64,000 nt of DNA from Myxococcota bacterium. Its GTDB lineage: Bacteria > Myxococcota_C > UBA6777. A program made the translations under genes and the position numbers. The number at the start of each line of letters is the position of its first letter. Position 1 is the stretch's first letter. Where the stretch lies: positions 11,102 to 75,101 of the forward strand of contig JAKLKB010000041.1 of the NCBI GenBank assembly GCA_023150835.1, in the 5' to 3' direction. Positions 1-8,660 of this stretch are shown here, in pieces. Under the pieces are notes generated by a model that ran no database searches, was not told where the DNA came from, and saw nothing but the letters and a program-made list of their open reading frames with translations.

Positions 1-2
1 GC

Positions 3-2099
3 CGTGTCTGGAAAACCACCAACTATTGCGCCCCCCCGCAAACGTGTTCCGATGGAAAATGTATCTACGACTGCGGCACTTCTCCTTGCAGCCTCGGTGC
101 GCCCTACTGCTCGAACAACAACGTCGTCCAATGCGAAACCGACTCCAACGGCTGCCGCAAGCTCACCACCAAACAAACCTGTTCAGGCGGAAAGATCTGT
201 AAAAATCCCACCACAGGCGTGGCTTATTGCGAGTGCAGCCACAAATGCACCACCGAAGGCGAAAAACAATGCAATACCAACATGCCCCAAGAATGTCGTA
301 AAAATGCCTCGGGCTGCCGCGAATGGGTCAACCTCAACTATTGCGTCCCGCCCTACACCTGCTCCAAAGGGGCCTGTATCTACGGATGTAGCCACACTTG
401 CGAACTCGGGCCGATCTACTGCTCCAACAACAACGTCTCCCAATGTGAAGCCGATACCAACGGCTGTCGCCGCGTCGTGACGAAACAAGCCTGCGTCGGT
501 GGAAAAGTCTGCAAAAGCCCCACCACAGGCGTCGCTTATTGTGAGTGCAGCCACAAATGCACCACCGAAGGCGAAAAACAATGCAGCACCAACCAAACCC
601 AAGAGTGCCGCAAAAACGCCGAAGGCTGCCGTGAATGGGTCAACGGTACGTACTGCACCCCCCCCAATACTTGCTCCAAAGGCGCTTGCGTCTACAACTG
701 CACCCACACCTGCGAACTCGGCCCTGTGTATTGCTCGAACGGAAACGTTGTCCAATGCGAGGCCGACAGCAACGGCTGCCGCCGCGTCGTGACGAAACAA
801 ACTTGTTCGGGTGGAAAAGTCTGCAAAAGCCCCACCACAGGCGTGGCTTATTGCGAGTGCAGTCACAAATGCCCGACCGAAGGCGAAAAACAATGCAGCA
901 CCAACCAAACCCAAGAATGTCGCAAAAACGCCGACGGCTGCCGTGAATGGGTCAATGGCACATACTGCACCCCTCCCAATACTTGTTCAGGCGGCGTATG
1001 CGTCTACAACTGCAACCACACTTGCAGCCTTGGCCCCATACAATGCTCGAACAACAACGTCGTCCAATGCGAGGCCGACAGCAACGGCTGCCGTCGCATG
1101 GTCACCAAAGACACCTGTGGCTCCCGTCAAACCTGCAAAAGCCCCACCACAGGCGTGGCTTATTGCGAGTGTAGTCACGGATGCTCTAGCGCTGGAGCCA
1201 AACAGTGCAGCACCAATCAAGCCCAAGAATGCAAAACGGACGGCGATGGCTGCCGCTATTGGGCCAATACGACCTACTGCACCCCTCCCAATATCTGCTC
1301 AGGCGGAAACTGCGTCTACAACTGCAACCACACTTGCAATGCCGGCCCTGTATACTGCTCGAACAACAACGTCGTCCAATGCGAGGCCGACAGCAATGGC
1401 TGCCGCCGCGTGGTCACCAAAGACACCTGCGGCTCCCGTCAAACCTGCAAAAGCCCCACCACAGGCGTGGCTTATTGTGAGTGTAGTCACGGATGCTCTA
1501 GCGCTGGAGCCAAACAGTGCAGCACCAACCAAACCCAAGAATGTAAAACGGATGGCGATGGCTGCCGTTATTGGGCCAACGGTACCTACTGCACGCCCCC
1601 CTATACCTGTTCGGGCGGAAACTGCGTCTATAGCTGCAACCATACCTGTTCTCCCGCTGGAGCCAAACAATGCAGCACCAACCAAACCCAAGAATGCCGC
1701 ACCGACGGCAACGGCTGCCGCTCTTGGGTCAACGGTACCTACTGCACGCCCCCCTATACCTGTTCGGGCGGAAACTGCGTCTATAGCTGCAACCATCAAT
1801 GCAGCAGCGGTACAAAGCAGTGCAGCGGAAACACTCCCCAAGAATGCCGCACCGACGGCAACGGCTGTCGTTATTGGGCCAACCTTACGGCGTGCGGAAC
1901 AGGTTACACCTGTTCGGGCGGAAACTGTGTGTCGAGTTGCAATCACGCTTGCTCATACAACGGGCAAAAACAATGCGCAGGTTCGATACCCGCCTACATC
2001 CAAGAATGCAGAACCAACTCAAGCGGATGCCGCTACTGGTACACCACCACCACCTGCCCACCACCCCAGCGCTGCGTCAATCTCGGATGCACCTATTGA
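3..2099 (+). CDS. Cysteine-rich repeat surface protein, 5'-truncated by window edge
   Basis: The reading frame is open from the first bases of the window, so the N-terminus lies outside; about 698 residues are visible. The protein is a tandem array of 104-residue modules rich in Cys, Asn, Thr and Gly. Each module has two halves, one carrying a QCSTNQTQEC-type motif and one a QCEADSNGCRR-type motif, ending in SPTTGVAYCECSH. After about 1467 the modules shorten to roughly 50-residue half units (CSGGNCVYSCNH). The regular cysteine spacing implies many disulphides and an extracellular location, as in other large cysteine-repeat proteins of Myxococcota. No catalytic motif is visible. A stalk or adhesin role is inference. 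It converges on the minus-strand genes that begin at 2222. Confidence 0.8.
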   Translation, partial: RVWKTTNYCAPPQTCSDGKCIYDCGTSPCSLGAPYCSNNNVVQCETDSNGCRKLTTKQTCSGGKICKNPTTGVAYCECSHKCTTEGEKQCNTNMPQECRKNASGCREWVNLNYCVPPYTCSKGACIYGCSHTCELGPIYCSNNNVSQCEADTNGCRRVVTKQACVGGKVCKSPTTGVAYCECSHKCTTEGEKQCSTNQTQECRKNAEGCREWVNGTYCTPPNTCSKGACVYNCTHTCELGPVYCSNGNVVQCEADSNGCRRVVTKQTCSGGKVCKSPTTGVAYCECSHKCPTEGEKQCSTNQTQECRKNADGCREWVNGTYCTPPNTCSGGVCVYNCNHTCSLGPIQCSNNNVVQCEADSNGCRRMVTKDTCGSRQTCKSPTTGVAYCECSHGCSSAGAKQCSTNQAQECKTDGDGCRYWANTTYCTPPNICSGGNCVYNCNHTCNAGPVYCSNNNVVQCEADSNGCRRVVTKDTCGSRQTCKSPTTGVAYCECSHGCSSAGAKQCSTNQTQECKTDGDGCRYWANGTYCTPPYTCSGGNCVYSCNHTCSPAGAKQCSTNQTQECRTDGNGCRSWVNGTYCTPPYTCSGGNCVYSCNHQCSSGTKQCSGNTPQECRTDGNGCRYWANLTACGTGYTCSGGNCVSSCNHACSYNGQKQCAGSIPAYIQECRTNSSGCRYWYTTTTCPPPQRCVNLGCTY
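219..1466 (+). repeat. Four exact-length 312-bp coding tandem repeats
   Basis: The anchor GTGGCTTATTG (GTCGCTTATTG in one unit) starts at 219, 531, 843, 1155 and 1467, always 312 bp apart, equal to 104 codons. Four full units lie between these anchors and partial units flank both sides. Units differ by scattered substitutions but not by indels, so the frame is preserved. Confidence 0.9.
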
Positions 2100-2114
2100 T
2101 CGAACAACGGCTTA

Positions 2115-2212
2115 GCGGGTGTCCTACTCGGCCTTGTCTTTGCGCTTGGCGGCTCGATCCAGTAGCTCAAGGATATCTTCGGTGATATCCAAGGCGGGAT
2201 CGAGATACAACG
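2115..2212. repeat. Tandem duplication, outer copy (98 bp)
   Basis: This segment is identical, base for base, to 2213-2310, which holds the last 27 codons and stop of the Skp-like gene. The outer copy lies beyond the stop codon and is therefore a dead 3' gene fragment. Perfect identity suggests a very recent event or an assembly artefact. Confidence 0.9.
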
Positions 2213-2221
2213 GCGGGTGTC

Positions 2222-2626
2222 CTACTCGGCCTTGTCTTTGCGCTTGGCGGCTCGATCCAGTAGCTCAAGGATATCTTCGGTGATATCCAAGGCGGGATCG
2301 AGATACAACGTACGATCTTTGTGCAACACAGCCTTTGCACCGCGCTGGATCGCGATCGTTGAAGCAAAGAAAGCGGCTTTTTCGAGGACTTCGTGACGGA
2401 GCAGTTGGCGCTGTTCTTCGAGTTCTTGCATGACGAGACGCAAAGCCGCTTCGATCTCTTCCAAAGCGGCGGTGTAGAGGGTGCCTTGGAGGGTTGCGAT
2501 CTCTTGGCGTCGTTGCTCGGCAGCTTCTTTGTGTTTTTTCCAGCGCTTCTCCAAAGCCTCCGAAGCAAGGCGCGCTGCAAGGCTCTCCCCCAAGATCCTC
2601 GATACATCGACAAACAAGATATCCAT
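2222..2626 (-). CDS. Skp/OmpH-like coiled-coil protein
   Basis: A 134-residue protein. The N-terminus (ILFVDVSRILGES) matches the start of the mature Skp/OmpH fold, a charged coiled coil fills residues 20-95, and the C-terminus (LYLDPALDITEDILELLDR) matches the conserved Skp ending. Skp family members are periplasmic holdase chaperones for outer-membrane proteins, but no signal peptide is visible here, so this one may stay in the cytoplasm. A GGAGAGGG ribosome site precedes the ATG. The start lies 12 nt beyond the stop of the upstream ExbD-like gene, so the two are co-transcribed. The last 27 codons are duplicated in tandem downstream. The family call is moderately secure; the function is not known. 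Confidence 0.65.
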   Translation of the reverse strand: MDILFVDVSRILGESLAARLASEALEKRWKKHKEAAEQRRQEIATLQGTLYTAALEEIEAALRLVMQELEEQRQLLRHEVLEKAAFFASTIAIQRGAKAVLHKDRTLYLDPALDITEDILELLDRAAKRKDKAE

Positions 2627-2637
2627 CGCCCTCTCCG

Positions 2638-4344
2638 CTAAAGCTGCCAGATCACCCGCATCTCGCTGTAATACCGTTGATGTTCATCTTCGAGTCCTTG
2701 GGTCACAGCCAACGAACACTGCGCATCAAAGACGATCACATAGATCACTTCTGTGCTGCTTGAAACTTCGGTGGGCAGGCGTTTTTCAAGACGAGCAAAA
2801 GCCCGAAAACCGGGTTCTAATTTTCCGCGATACACCAAGCGGTCGGTCTTCGGCGCACGTCGTGAAAGCTCGATCGGCTCGCCAAACGGCGTCATCCTCA
2901 ACGCATGCAAGCGTTTGTAGCCGACAACTCGATCATTTTTGATGTACACAAAGATCACAGGGAAAAAGATCTGCATCCCTTTGACGATGCCGATCTGTTC
3001 GCGAGCTTCGTGATGACCGAAGATCTTGTAGGTCGACAACGCCGCTTGCATCTCTTTTTGGCGATCTTCGAGCCGCTTGCGTTCGGTGAGCAGTTGGGTG
3101 CGTTGCGCCTCGCCTGTTTGAAGCTGTTGTTTGAGTTGCGTAGCTTGAGCGTCGCTGCGGACTTTGTGGATCTCGTAGCGTTCGACCAAAAGACGCAGGC
3201 GCTTTTGATCTTCTCGCAGCGCAGCGATCTCTTTGTTGCGTTGTGCGGCAAGGGCTTCTGCTTGAAAACGAGCGCGTTGCGTTTCTTCAAAGCGGCTTTG
3301 CAAGGTCTTTTGTTGCTGTTGTTGCTTTTCTTCTTCACGCTGCGCGACAGAGACCTGTGTGCGAAGCGATTCATTCTGACGCTGAAGCACAGCCACCTGC
3401 TCACGCAAAGCCGCAAGCTCTTGTTGCAAACGTTGCAGCGCCCGCATCGAGGCTTGTTGTGATTTGTCGTGCTGAGACAGCCGATCTTCGAGCAAGATCG
3501 ACTTGGCAAGGCGCGCTTCAAGCGCTTTGATCTGCGCTCGCAAACGCACGTTTTCTTGTTCCAATACGCCCTGCGCAAGGGCCATCTTGCGTTGACGATC
3601 TTGTTCTTTGGCTTGTTGGGTGCGTAGCGCTTGGAGTTCGCTTTGTGCGACTTGTAGCGCCGCTTCTTTGCTTGCCAACTGCTCCTTCAAACGCGCCACT
3701 TGAACAGCCATCTCTCGGGCTTCCATGGTCGCGATGCGAAAGCGTGCGTCAGCGGCACGAAGCTGATCTTCAAGGCGTTTGCGTTCTTCATCGGCACGCG
3801 AGAGTTTTGCGGCGAGTGCTCTCGCTTCTTCGCGTTCCTTGCGGTGCATCTCTTCAAGAACGCGATGCTGTTCTTGCAGACGCGCAAGCTGTTGTTTGGT
3901 TTGACGGAGTTCCCGCTCCAACCGAGCGCGCAGACGTTCGAGGCGTTGCTTGTCCTGCCCCAACGCATCGCGCTGCTTTTGCGTCACCTGTAAGTCCCGC
4001 TCCATCGCGTCGATCTTGCTTTGCGTAGCTTCTCGCAAACGTTGCATCTCGGCTTGTTGCGATCGCAAACGCTCCATCGTCTGCTGTAGGCGCGACACCA
4101 ACACTTGTAAGCTCCGCATATCCGCATCGATCTGTGTTCGATCTTTGGTGAGGCGACTGGCTTTTTGATGTTGTTGATCGCGCTGTTGGCGCAAAGCACG
4201 GATCTGTTGTTGCGCGCTCGATATCTGCCGCTGGTGCGCCTTTTGGGCCGCGTCGTCTTTTTTTCGCAAGTTGATCGAAAAAGCAAACAGCAAGATCAAG
4301 ATGATATCCACCAACGGCAACAAATCGAGTCTGGATCGACGCAT
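2638..4344 (-). CDS. ExbD/MotB-like membrane protein with a giant coiled coil
   Basis: A 568-residue protein. Residues 1-26 (LDLLPLVDIILILLFAFSI) form one membrane helix with an Asp in the position of the proton-binding Asp of ExbD/TolR/MotB stators. Residues 30 to about 430 are an almost unbroken coiled coil rich in Gln, Arg, Glu and Leu. The last 130 residues look globular and beta-rich (SSSTEVIYVIVFDAQCS). There is no OmpA-type peptidoglycan-binding domain. The gene follows the ExbB-like gene by two bases and precedes the Skp-like gene, indicating one operon. By analogy with stator families it should pair with the ExbB-like channel and transmit force or a signal across the envelope; that is inference. 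Classical ExbD and TolR are about 140 residues, so the coil is exceptional. Confidence 0.65.
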   Translation of the reverse strand: MRRSRLDLLPLVDIILILLFAFSINLRKKDDAAQKAHQRQISSAQQQIRALRQQRDQQHQKASRLTKDRTQIDADMRSLQVLVSRLQQTMERLRSQQAEMQRLREATQSKIDAMERDLQVTQKQRDALGQDKQRLERLRARLERELRQTKQQLARLQEQHRVLEEMHRKEREEARALAAKLSRADEERKRLEDQLRAADARFRIATMEAREMAVQVARLKEQLASKEAALQVAQSELQALRTQQAKEQDRQRKMALAQGVLEQENVRLRAQIKALEARLAKSILLEDRLSQHDKSQQASMRALQRLQQELAALREQVAVLQRQNESLRTQVSVAQREEEKQQQQQKTLQSRFEETQRARFQAEALAAQRNKEIAALREDQKRLRLLVERYEIHKVRSDAQATQLKQQLQTGEAQRTQLLTERKRLEDRQKEMQAALSTYKIFGHHEAREQIGIVKGMQIFFPVIFVYIKNDRVVGYKRLHALRMTPFGEPIELSRRAPKTDRLVYRGKLEPGFRAFARLEKRLPTEVSSSTEVIYVIVFDAQCSLAVTQGLEDEHQRYYSEMRVIWQL

Positions 4345-4346
4345 GG

Positions 4347-5132
4347 TTATCCTCTCGATCCGCTCGATGCATCGGGCGATACAGCAGGCGTCGTTTCGCT
4401 CGATGGCTTCGACGATACAGAGGACGTCGTTTCGCTCGATGGCTTCGACGATACAGAGGACGTCGTTTCGCTCGATGGCTTCGGCGATACAGCAGGCGTC
4501 GTTTCGACCGATGGCTTCGGCGATACAGCGGACGTGACTTTGCTCGGTGGCTTCGGCGATACAGCAGATATCAAAGGAACAGGATCAGCGTCTTCGTCGG
4601 TAGCATGGGGTCGTGTGATCACATGAACCAACCGCGACACCACCTCACGATTTTGAAGGAGTTCCAAGACGTTATAAAACGATTCTTCGGCGGGGTTTTC
4701 GATCCACCAACGACCGAACAACGCTCCGATCAAGCCCATAATCGTGGTGTTCAGCGCAAACCCCAGCGTTCGTGTATCGAAGTCAAAAAATAGCGCGGCC
4801 AGCAGCAAACTGACGACTGTTCCGAGCAGACCGATCTGCGGCATCATCTCGATATACGCAGCCACCCGTTGTCGGGCGGATTGCGCACTTGCACGCCAAC
4901 GCGAGATCATATCGTGACGAGAGAGCGCATCACTGGCCTTCCAACCGCTTGCTTGCAGATAGGCCAAGGGCTCAAGATACGCTTCTTCGGGCGCTTTTTG
5001 ATAACTGCGACGCAAGATCTCTTCTTGTTCTCGCAGTTCGCGTCGGATACCCCGAGCCTTCAAAAACAAGAAGCCGATCCACAGCAACCAAAACACACTC
5101 AACACGACGGTGACAAAGTCTTCGACCCACAT
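4347..5132 (-). CDS. ExbB/TolQ/MotA-family proton-channel protein
   Basis: A 261-residue protein with a membrane helix near residues 7-27, a cytoplasmic stretch, then two helices containing the family hallmarks MPQIGLLGTVVSLL (about 97-117) and ALNTTIMGLIGALFGRWW (about 128-150). This is the MotA/TolQ/ExbB proton-channel signature. The last 70 residues are a low-complexity Ser/Pro/Thr tail made of 12-residue repeats (VSPKPSSETT). The gene sits between two ExbD-like genes with short spacing, consistent with one stator complex. The partner system (transport, motility or envelope tension) cannot be deduced from sequence. Confidence 0.75.
   Translation of the reverse strand: MWVEDFVTVVLSVFWLLWIGFLFLKARGIRRELREQEEILRRSYQKAPEEAYLEPLAYLQASGWKASDALSRHDMISRWRASAQSARQRVAAYIEMMPQIGLLGTVVSLLLAALFFDFDTRTLGFALNTTIMGLIGALFGRWWIENPAEESFYNVLELLQNREVVSRLVHVITRPHATDEDADPVPLISAVSPKPPSKVTSAVSPKPSVETTPAVSPKPSSETTSSVSSKPSSETTSSVSSKPSSETTPAVSPDASSGSRG
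4381..4560. repeat. Five 36-bp coding tandem repeats
   Basis: Five units of 36 bp, each beginning ACAG and ending TTCGRCGAT, encode the 12-residue Ser/Pro/Thr repeat at the C-terminus of the ExbB-like protein. Units differ by a few substitutions. Confidence 0.85.
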
Positions 5133-5195
5133 CCGAACGCGCCCTTTCTATTGCTCGCACCTCGCCCATTCCCCAAGCACCACCTATCGAACGCC

Positions 5196-5726
5196 TTAAA
5201 ATTCGTTGGCGACACTAAACGGAATGTTTTTTTGGGAGAGCGCTCGTTTGACATCCTGTACCCATTGGGCCTTGGCATCGCCCTGAACGCGCAACACCAG
5301 ATCGCGATCTTCGCGCTGCGCCTTTTCTCCCGCCTCCACCAACTGCGCCACCGTCAATGTTTCTGTTTCGATCTGCCCTTGCGCGGACACTTTGTGGATC
5401 GAACGGCTGCGCAACAGCACTTCGTAGCGAAGGCGTACACGCACCACAGGAGGCGTGGGAGTTGCCGCTTTTGCGCTTGTCCCGCCTTGGGGCGATGCCA
5501 CCGAAGCGCCCGTCCCACCTTGCTTTGAGGCTCCTGACGATCCAGTCGATGCGGTCTGATCTTGGCGAACGTCGAGCGCGGGAGATCGGCGATCTGAAAC
5601 AGAGGACATCTGCTGCGGATGTGTGGGCTTTTTCGGAGAAAACACCATCGTAAAATAACCGCCCACACCAACCACCAGCACCGAGATCCCACCGACCAAC
5701 GTCGTCATCATCTTACTATCCGCCAT
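5196..5726 (-). CDS. Second ExbD-like single-pass membrane protein
   Basis: A 176-residue protein with an N-terminal membrane helix (about 9-29), a Ser/Gly/Ala/Thr-rich linker (40-95), and a C-terminal domain of about 75 residues. The end (LVLRVQGDAKAQWVQDVKRA then PFSV) resembles the periplasmic ExbD/TolR fold, where a beta strand is followed by a helix and a short terminal strand. The transmembrane Asp typical of ExbD is not obvious, so the protein may be a regulator rather than an ion-conducting subunit. It is the first gene of the ExbB/ExbD-like block, 63 bp before the ExbB-like gene. The ExbD assignment rests on pattern only. Confidence 0.55.
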   Translation of the reverse strand: MADSKMMTTLVGGISVLVVGVGGYFTMVFSPKKPTHPQQMSSVSDRRSPALDVRQDQTASTGSSGASKQGGTGASVASPQGGTSAKAATPTPPVVRVRLRYEVLLRSRSIHKVSAQGQIETETLTVAQLVEAGEKAQREDRDLVLRVQGDAKAQWVQDVKRALSQKNIPFSVANEF

Positions 5727-5799
5727 CGCCTACTCCTCTCTCTCAAAACGCGCCTCTCTTGTGTATCGGGCGCGTGCCTTTGTTGGATCCGTTCTGTGG

Positions 5800-7245
5800 C
5801 TACTTGGTTGGCGTAAAAAGGTCGTTCATAAACGCCGTCAACAGGCGCTCCGTCAAGGCGGAAGGCATGGCGTCGAGCACTTCGTTCACTTCGGCCAGAC
5901 GTTCGGGGAGTCCGGCTTTTTGAATGCCCGCCATCCCAAGCATCCCTTGTAAGACTTCTTCGGTGATCTGATCGGGTGTGATCTGACCGAACATCTCTTT
6001 GACTTGGGCCACAAGTTCGCTTTCGGGTTGCTGTTTGGCAAGCTCTACGGCTGCGGCGAGATCCACAAGGAAGCCGTCGGCTTGCCCCCGATGCGAAGGA
6101 CTCACCAAGAGATGCAAACAAGCGCGGTGGCCTTGATAACCGAGCTGGGGCTGCACGTACCAGCCTTTGAACTTCATCTCGTCGATGACATGGAAGATAT
6201 TGACGGTGCGCGAGTCAACCGCGATCAACGGCATCTGCGGGATCACGGGCAGACAAAGATCCGGGATCGCTTGGATCCCTTGCACCAGTTTTTTCTGTTC
6301 CTCCAAGATCTCCCGAGCATAACGCATATAACCATCGTCACCGATAAAGTTCATCACAGCCCATGCTGCCGCCATCGGTCCCCCAGACTTGGAGCTTTGC
6401 ACCGCCGTATTGACGATGGTGTAGCCCGTCCACGAAGCGCACGCAAAGATCTGATACTTGCGCAAAGATTTGTTGCGGTGCAAGACCACGGATGCGCCTT
6501 TGGGAGCAAAAGCATATTTGTGCAGATCCATCGATATCGACGTCACACCGGGGATACGGAAGTCAAACAACGGGATCTCTTCGCCAAGACGCCGATAATA
6601 CTGCAACAAGAAGCCACCGATACAGCCGTCGACATGAAACAACAGATCGTGTTCTTGTGCGATCTTGGCGATCTCTTCGATGGGATCGACGACTCCCCAT
6701 GCGTAGCAAGTGGCCGAAGCCACGATCAACGCAGTACGTGGCGTGATCGCAGCGCGGATGGCCTCCACCTCTGCGCGCTTGGTGTCTCGATCGATCGGGG
6801 TTTGGACGATCTTGACACCGAGATAATGGGCAGCTTTGTAAAAAGCCGCGTGGGCCGAGATCGGCAAGATCATCTCGGGCTGTCCGACCTCGGGGTGCAG
6901 ATCGAAAAAGCGGTCACGGGCGGTCTTGAGCGCCAACAGGATGCTTTCTGTTCCTCCGCTCGTAAAGTTGCCCACCACCTCTTGGTCGCCGTGTAGATGG
7001 TCCCGCGCCATCGAGATGATCTGATTTTCCAAGATCGCAAGGCTCGGAAAAGAAGTCGGATCAAGGCCATTTTCGGACAGGTACATCATAAAGGCTTTTT
7101 TGGCGACCTCTTCGACTTCGCGGCCAGCATCATACACATAGCCCCATGCGCGGCCTTCTCGCCACTTGAGATCGTGTTGACGAAAAGACTCTAACTGGGC
7201 GAATAATTCTTCTTGCGAACGAGCGTGCTGTGGGATCTTCATCAA
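5800..7245 (-). CDS. PLP-dependent lyase/decarboxylase, sphingosine-1-phosphate lyase-like
   Basis: A 481-residue fold-type I PLP enzyme. NFTSGGTESILLALK and the motif DLHKYAFAPKGASVV (with the Schiff-base Lys after His) are closer to sphingosine-1-phosphate lyase and related group II decarboxylases than to glutamate decarboxylase. Phosphate and ring contacts (HVDGCIGGF) are present. Length is normal for the soluble family core, without the membrane anchor of eukaryotic enzymes. It would cleave or decarboxylate an amino-containing substrate. The actual substrate, whether a sphingoid-base phosphate, an amino acid or another, cannot be told. It lies between the PP2C gene and the ExbB/ExbD-like block, all on the same strand. 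Confidence 0.8.
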   Translation of the reverse strand: MMKIPQHARSQEELFAQLESFRQHDLKWREGRAWGYVYDAGREVEEVAKKAFMMYLSENGLDPTSFPSLAILENQIISMARDHLHGDQEVVGNFTSGGTESILLALKTARDRFFDLHPEVGQPEMILPISAHAAFYKAAHYLGVKIVQTPIDRDTKRAEVEAIRAAITPRTALIVASATCYAWGVVDPIEEIAKIAQEHDLLFHVDGCIGGFLLQYYRRLGEEIPLFDFRIPGVTSISMDLHKYAFAPKGASVVLHRNKSLRKYQIFACASWTGYTIVNTAVQSSKSGGPMAAAWAVMNFIGDDGYMRYAREILEEQKKLVQGIQAIPDLCLPVIPQMPLIAVDSRTVNIFHVIDEMKFKGWYVQPQLGYQGHRACLHLLVSPSHRGQADGFLVDLAAAVELAKQQPESELVAQVKEMFGQITPDQITEEVLQGMLGMAGIQKAGLPERLAEVNEVLDAMPSALTERLLTAFMNDLFTPTK

Positions 7246-7281
7246 AAGCCTCGCGTGAAAAGGTAGATGGATTTGAGTGGA

Positions 7282-8508
7282 TTAGAGTACAAAGACTTGG
7301 ATCTGTTCGTTGATCTCGTCGATGCGGTCGCTGAGCGTTTGGGTGATGCGCAACAACAGCTTGATCCCGAGTGAGGGTTCTTCGTGAAGCAGCTTCAAGA
7401 AGGGTTCGCGATCGATCACCACAAGGCGCGAGGCTTCGACGGCACGCACACTTGCGGAGCGGGGCTTTTTGCTCAAAAGCGCCATCTCTCCGACGTGATC
7501 GCCTTGGTTCAAGATCGCGATCTCGACTTCTCCGCGTGTCACCACCAGTTGCCCTTCGAGGGTGATGTACATGCAGTCGCTATCGCTGCCTTGTTCGATC
7601 AAAAGATCCCCCGCCTCGCAATGTTCGATGCGTGCGAGGCTCATCACTTTCATACGCTCGGAAAGATCAAGATCTTGGAACAGAGGAACTTGTTTGATGA
7701 TCTGGAGGCGAAGTGTCACTTCTTCGCCCCATGCTTGGGCTTCTCCGCTGACTTGCTCCGCGACGCGCAAAAGCACCGTTGTGATATTGTCCGAACCATC
7801 GCGCAAACGGGCCAGATGGATCATCTCACCCGCGATCCCTTCGAGGGTAGCACGACTCATCAGATCGTTCAGTTCATTTGGTTCAAACACCGATCCGCTT
7901 AGACCATCCGAGCAAAGCAAGTACGTATCACCCGGCATCAGATCAAAGATCAAACCATCCACGCGCACTTCGCGTTGCAAGCCGATGGCGCGTGTGAGGA
8001 TATTGGAGCGCGGATCGGTCATGGCTTTTTCTGGACTGAGAACCCCCGAAAAGACAAGCTCTGCAACCAAAGTGTGATCGTTGGTCAGCTTAAACACGCG
8101 ATCTTGGCGACGAACATACAGGCGACTATCGCCGACGTGTCCGACGGCTGCGACGTTATCGGCCACGACCATAAAGGTCAACGTCGTCCCCATCCGCGCA
8201 CAAGCAGGATGGGCTTGGCCGTGATCGAACACCACCTGACAAGCCTTCGCCACCGCATTGCGCACCAAAACCGTCAATTGTTCCCGATCTGCGGGACTTC
8301 CCGTAAATCCCTTCAAGAACGCTTTTGACTCACGCAACACTTGTTGTACTGTTTCAGCTGCCATCTGCGAAGCCACTTCGCCAGCGGCGTGTCCTCCCAT
8401 CCCATCGCACACAAGATACAAGCCCAAATCTTCATCGACGATGTAATAATCTTCGTTGTGTTCTCGCACCAAACCCACATCGCTTTTGCCCAAGGATAGG
8501 ACTTGCAT
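7282..8508 (-). CDS. PP2C-type protein phosphatase fused to a cNMP-binding domain
   Basis: A 408-residue protein. The N-terminal PP2C domain (about 1-235) has the metal motifs HNEDYY, VCDGMGGHAAGE, GDSRLYV and CSDGLSG. After a short linker, a cyclic-nucleotide-binding (CAP_ED) domain spans about 275-385 with the phosphate-cassette-like stretch GEMALLSKKPRSASV. The chosen ATG has an AAGGAG site eight bases upstream; a longer reading frame upstream adds only non-conserved residues. It should dephosphorylate Ser/Thr phosphoproteins under control of a cyclic nucleotide or similar ligand; the ligand is inferred. Two further cNMP-domain genes lie about 4-7 kb upstream. Confidence 0.85.
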   Translation of the reverse strand: MQVLSLGKSDVGLVREHNEDYYIVDEDLGLYLVCDGMGGHAAGEVASQMAAETVQQVLRESKAFLKGFTGSPADREQLTVLVRNAVAKACQVVFDHGQAHPACARMGTTLTFMVVADNVAAVGHVGDSRLYVRRQDRVFKLTNDHTLVAELVFSGVLSPEKAMTDPRSNILTRAIGLQREVRVDGLIFDLMPGDTYLLCSDGLSGSVFEPNELNDLMSRATLEGIAGEMIHLARLRDGSDNITTVLLRVAEQVSGEAQAWGEEVTLRLQIIKQVPLFQDLDLSERMKVMSLARIEHCEAGDLLIEQGSDSDCMYITLEGQLVVTRGEVEIAILNQGDHVGEMALLSKKPRSASVRAVEASRLVVIDREPFLKLLHEEPSLGIKLLLRITQTLSDRIDEINEQIQVFVL

Positions 8509-8660
8509 CGCTCTCGCTCCTTCGTGCCTTTTGCCAAGTTGTACCGCCTCGAAAACTTTATCGCCGCCTAGCCTAGCCGATCTGGGAACGAGCATCAAGA
8601 ACGCTGTGCGCAAACAAAACCTACCGATATGGGTCATCTCTCGCTCGGAAAGGGCTTACG

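Noticed and set aside
183-914. Long minus-strand open frame across the cysteine-repeat gene
   Set aside because: It is the antisense of the 312-bp repeats; its repeated Ala/Val/Gly-rich protein simply mirrors the coding repeat.
2222-5132. Zorya-type anti-phage system (ZorAB-like MotA/MotB pair)
   Set aside because: In Zorya the long tail is on the channel protein and ZorB has a peptidoglycan-binding domain; neither is the case here, and no ZorC/D/E-like gene is adjacent.
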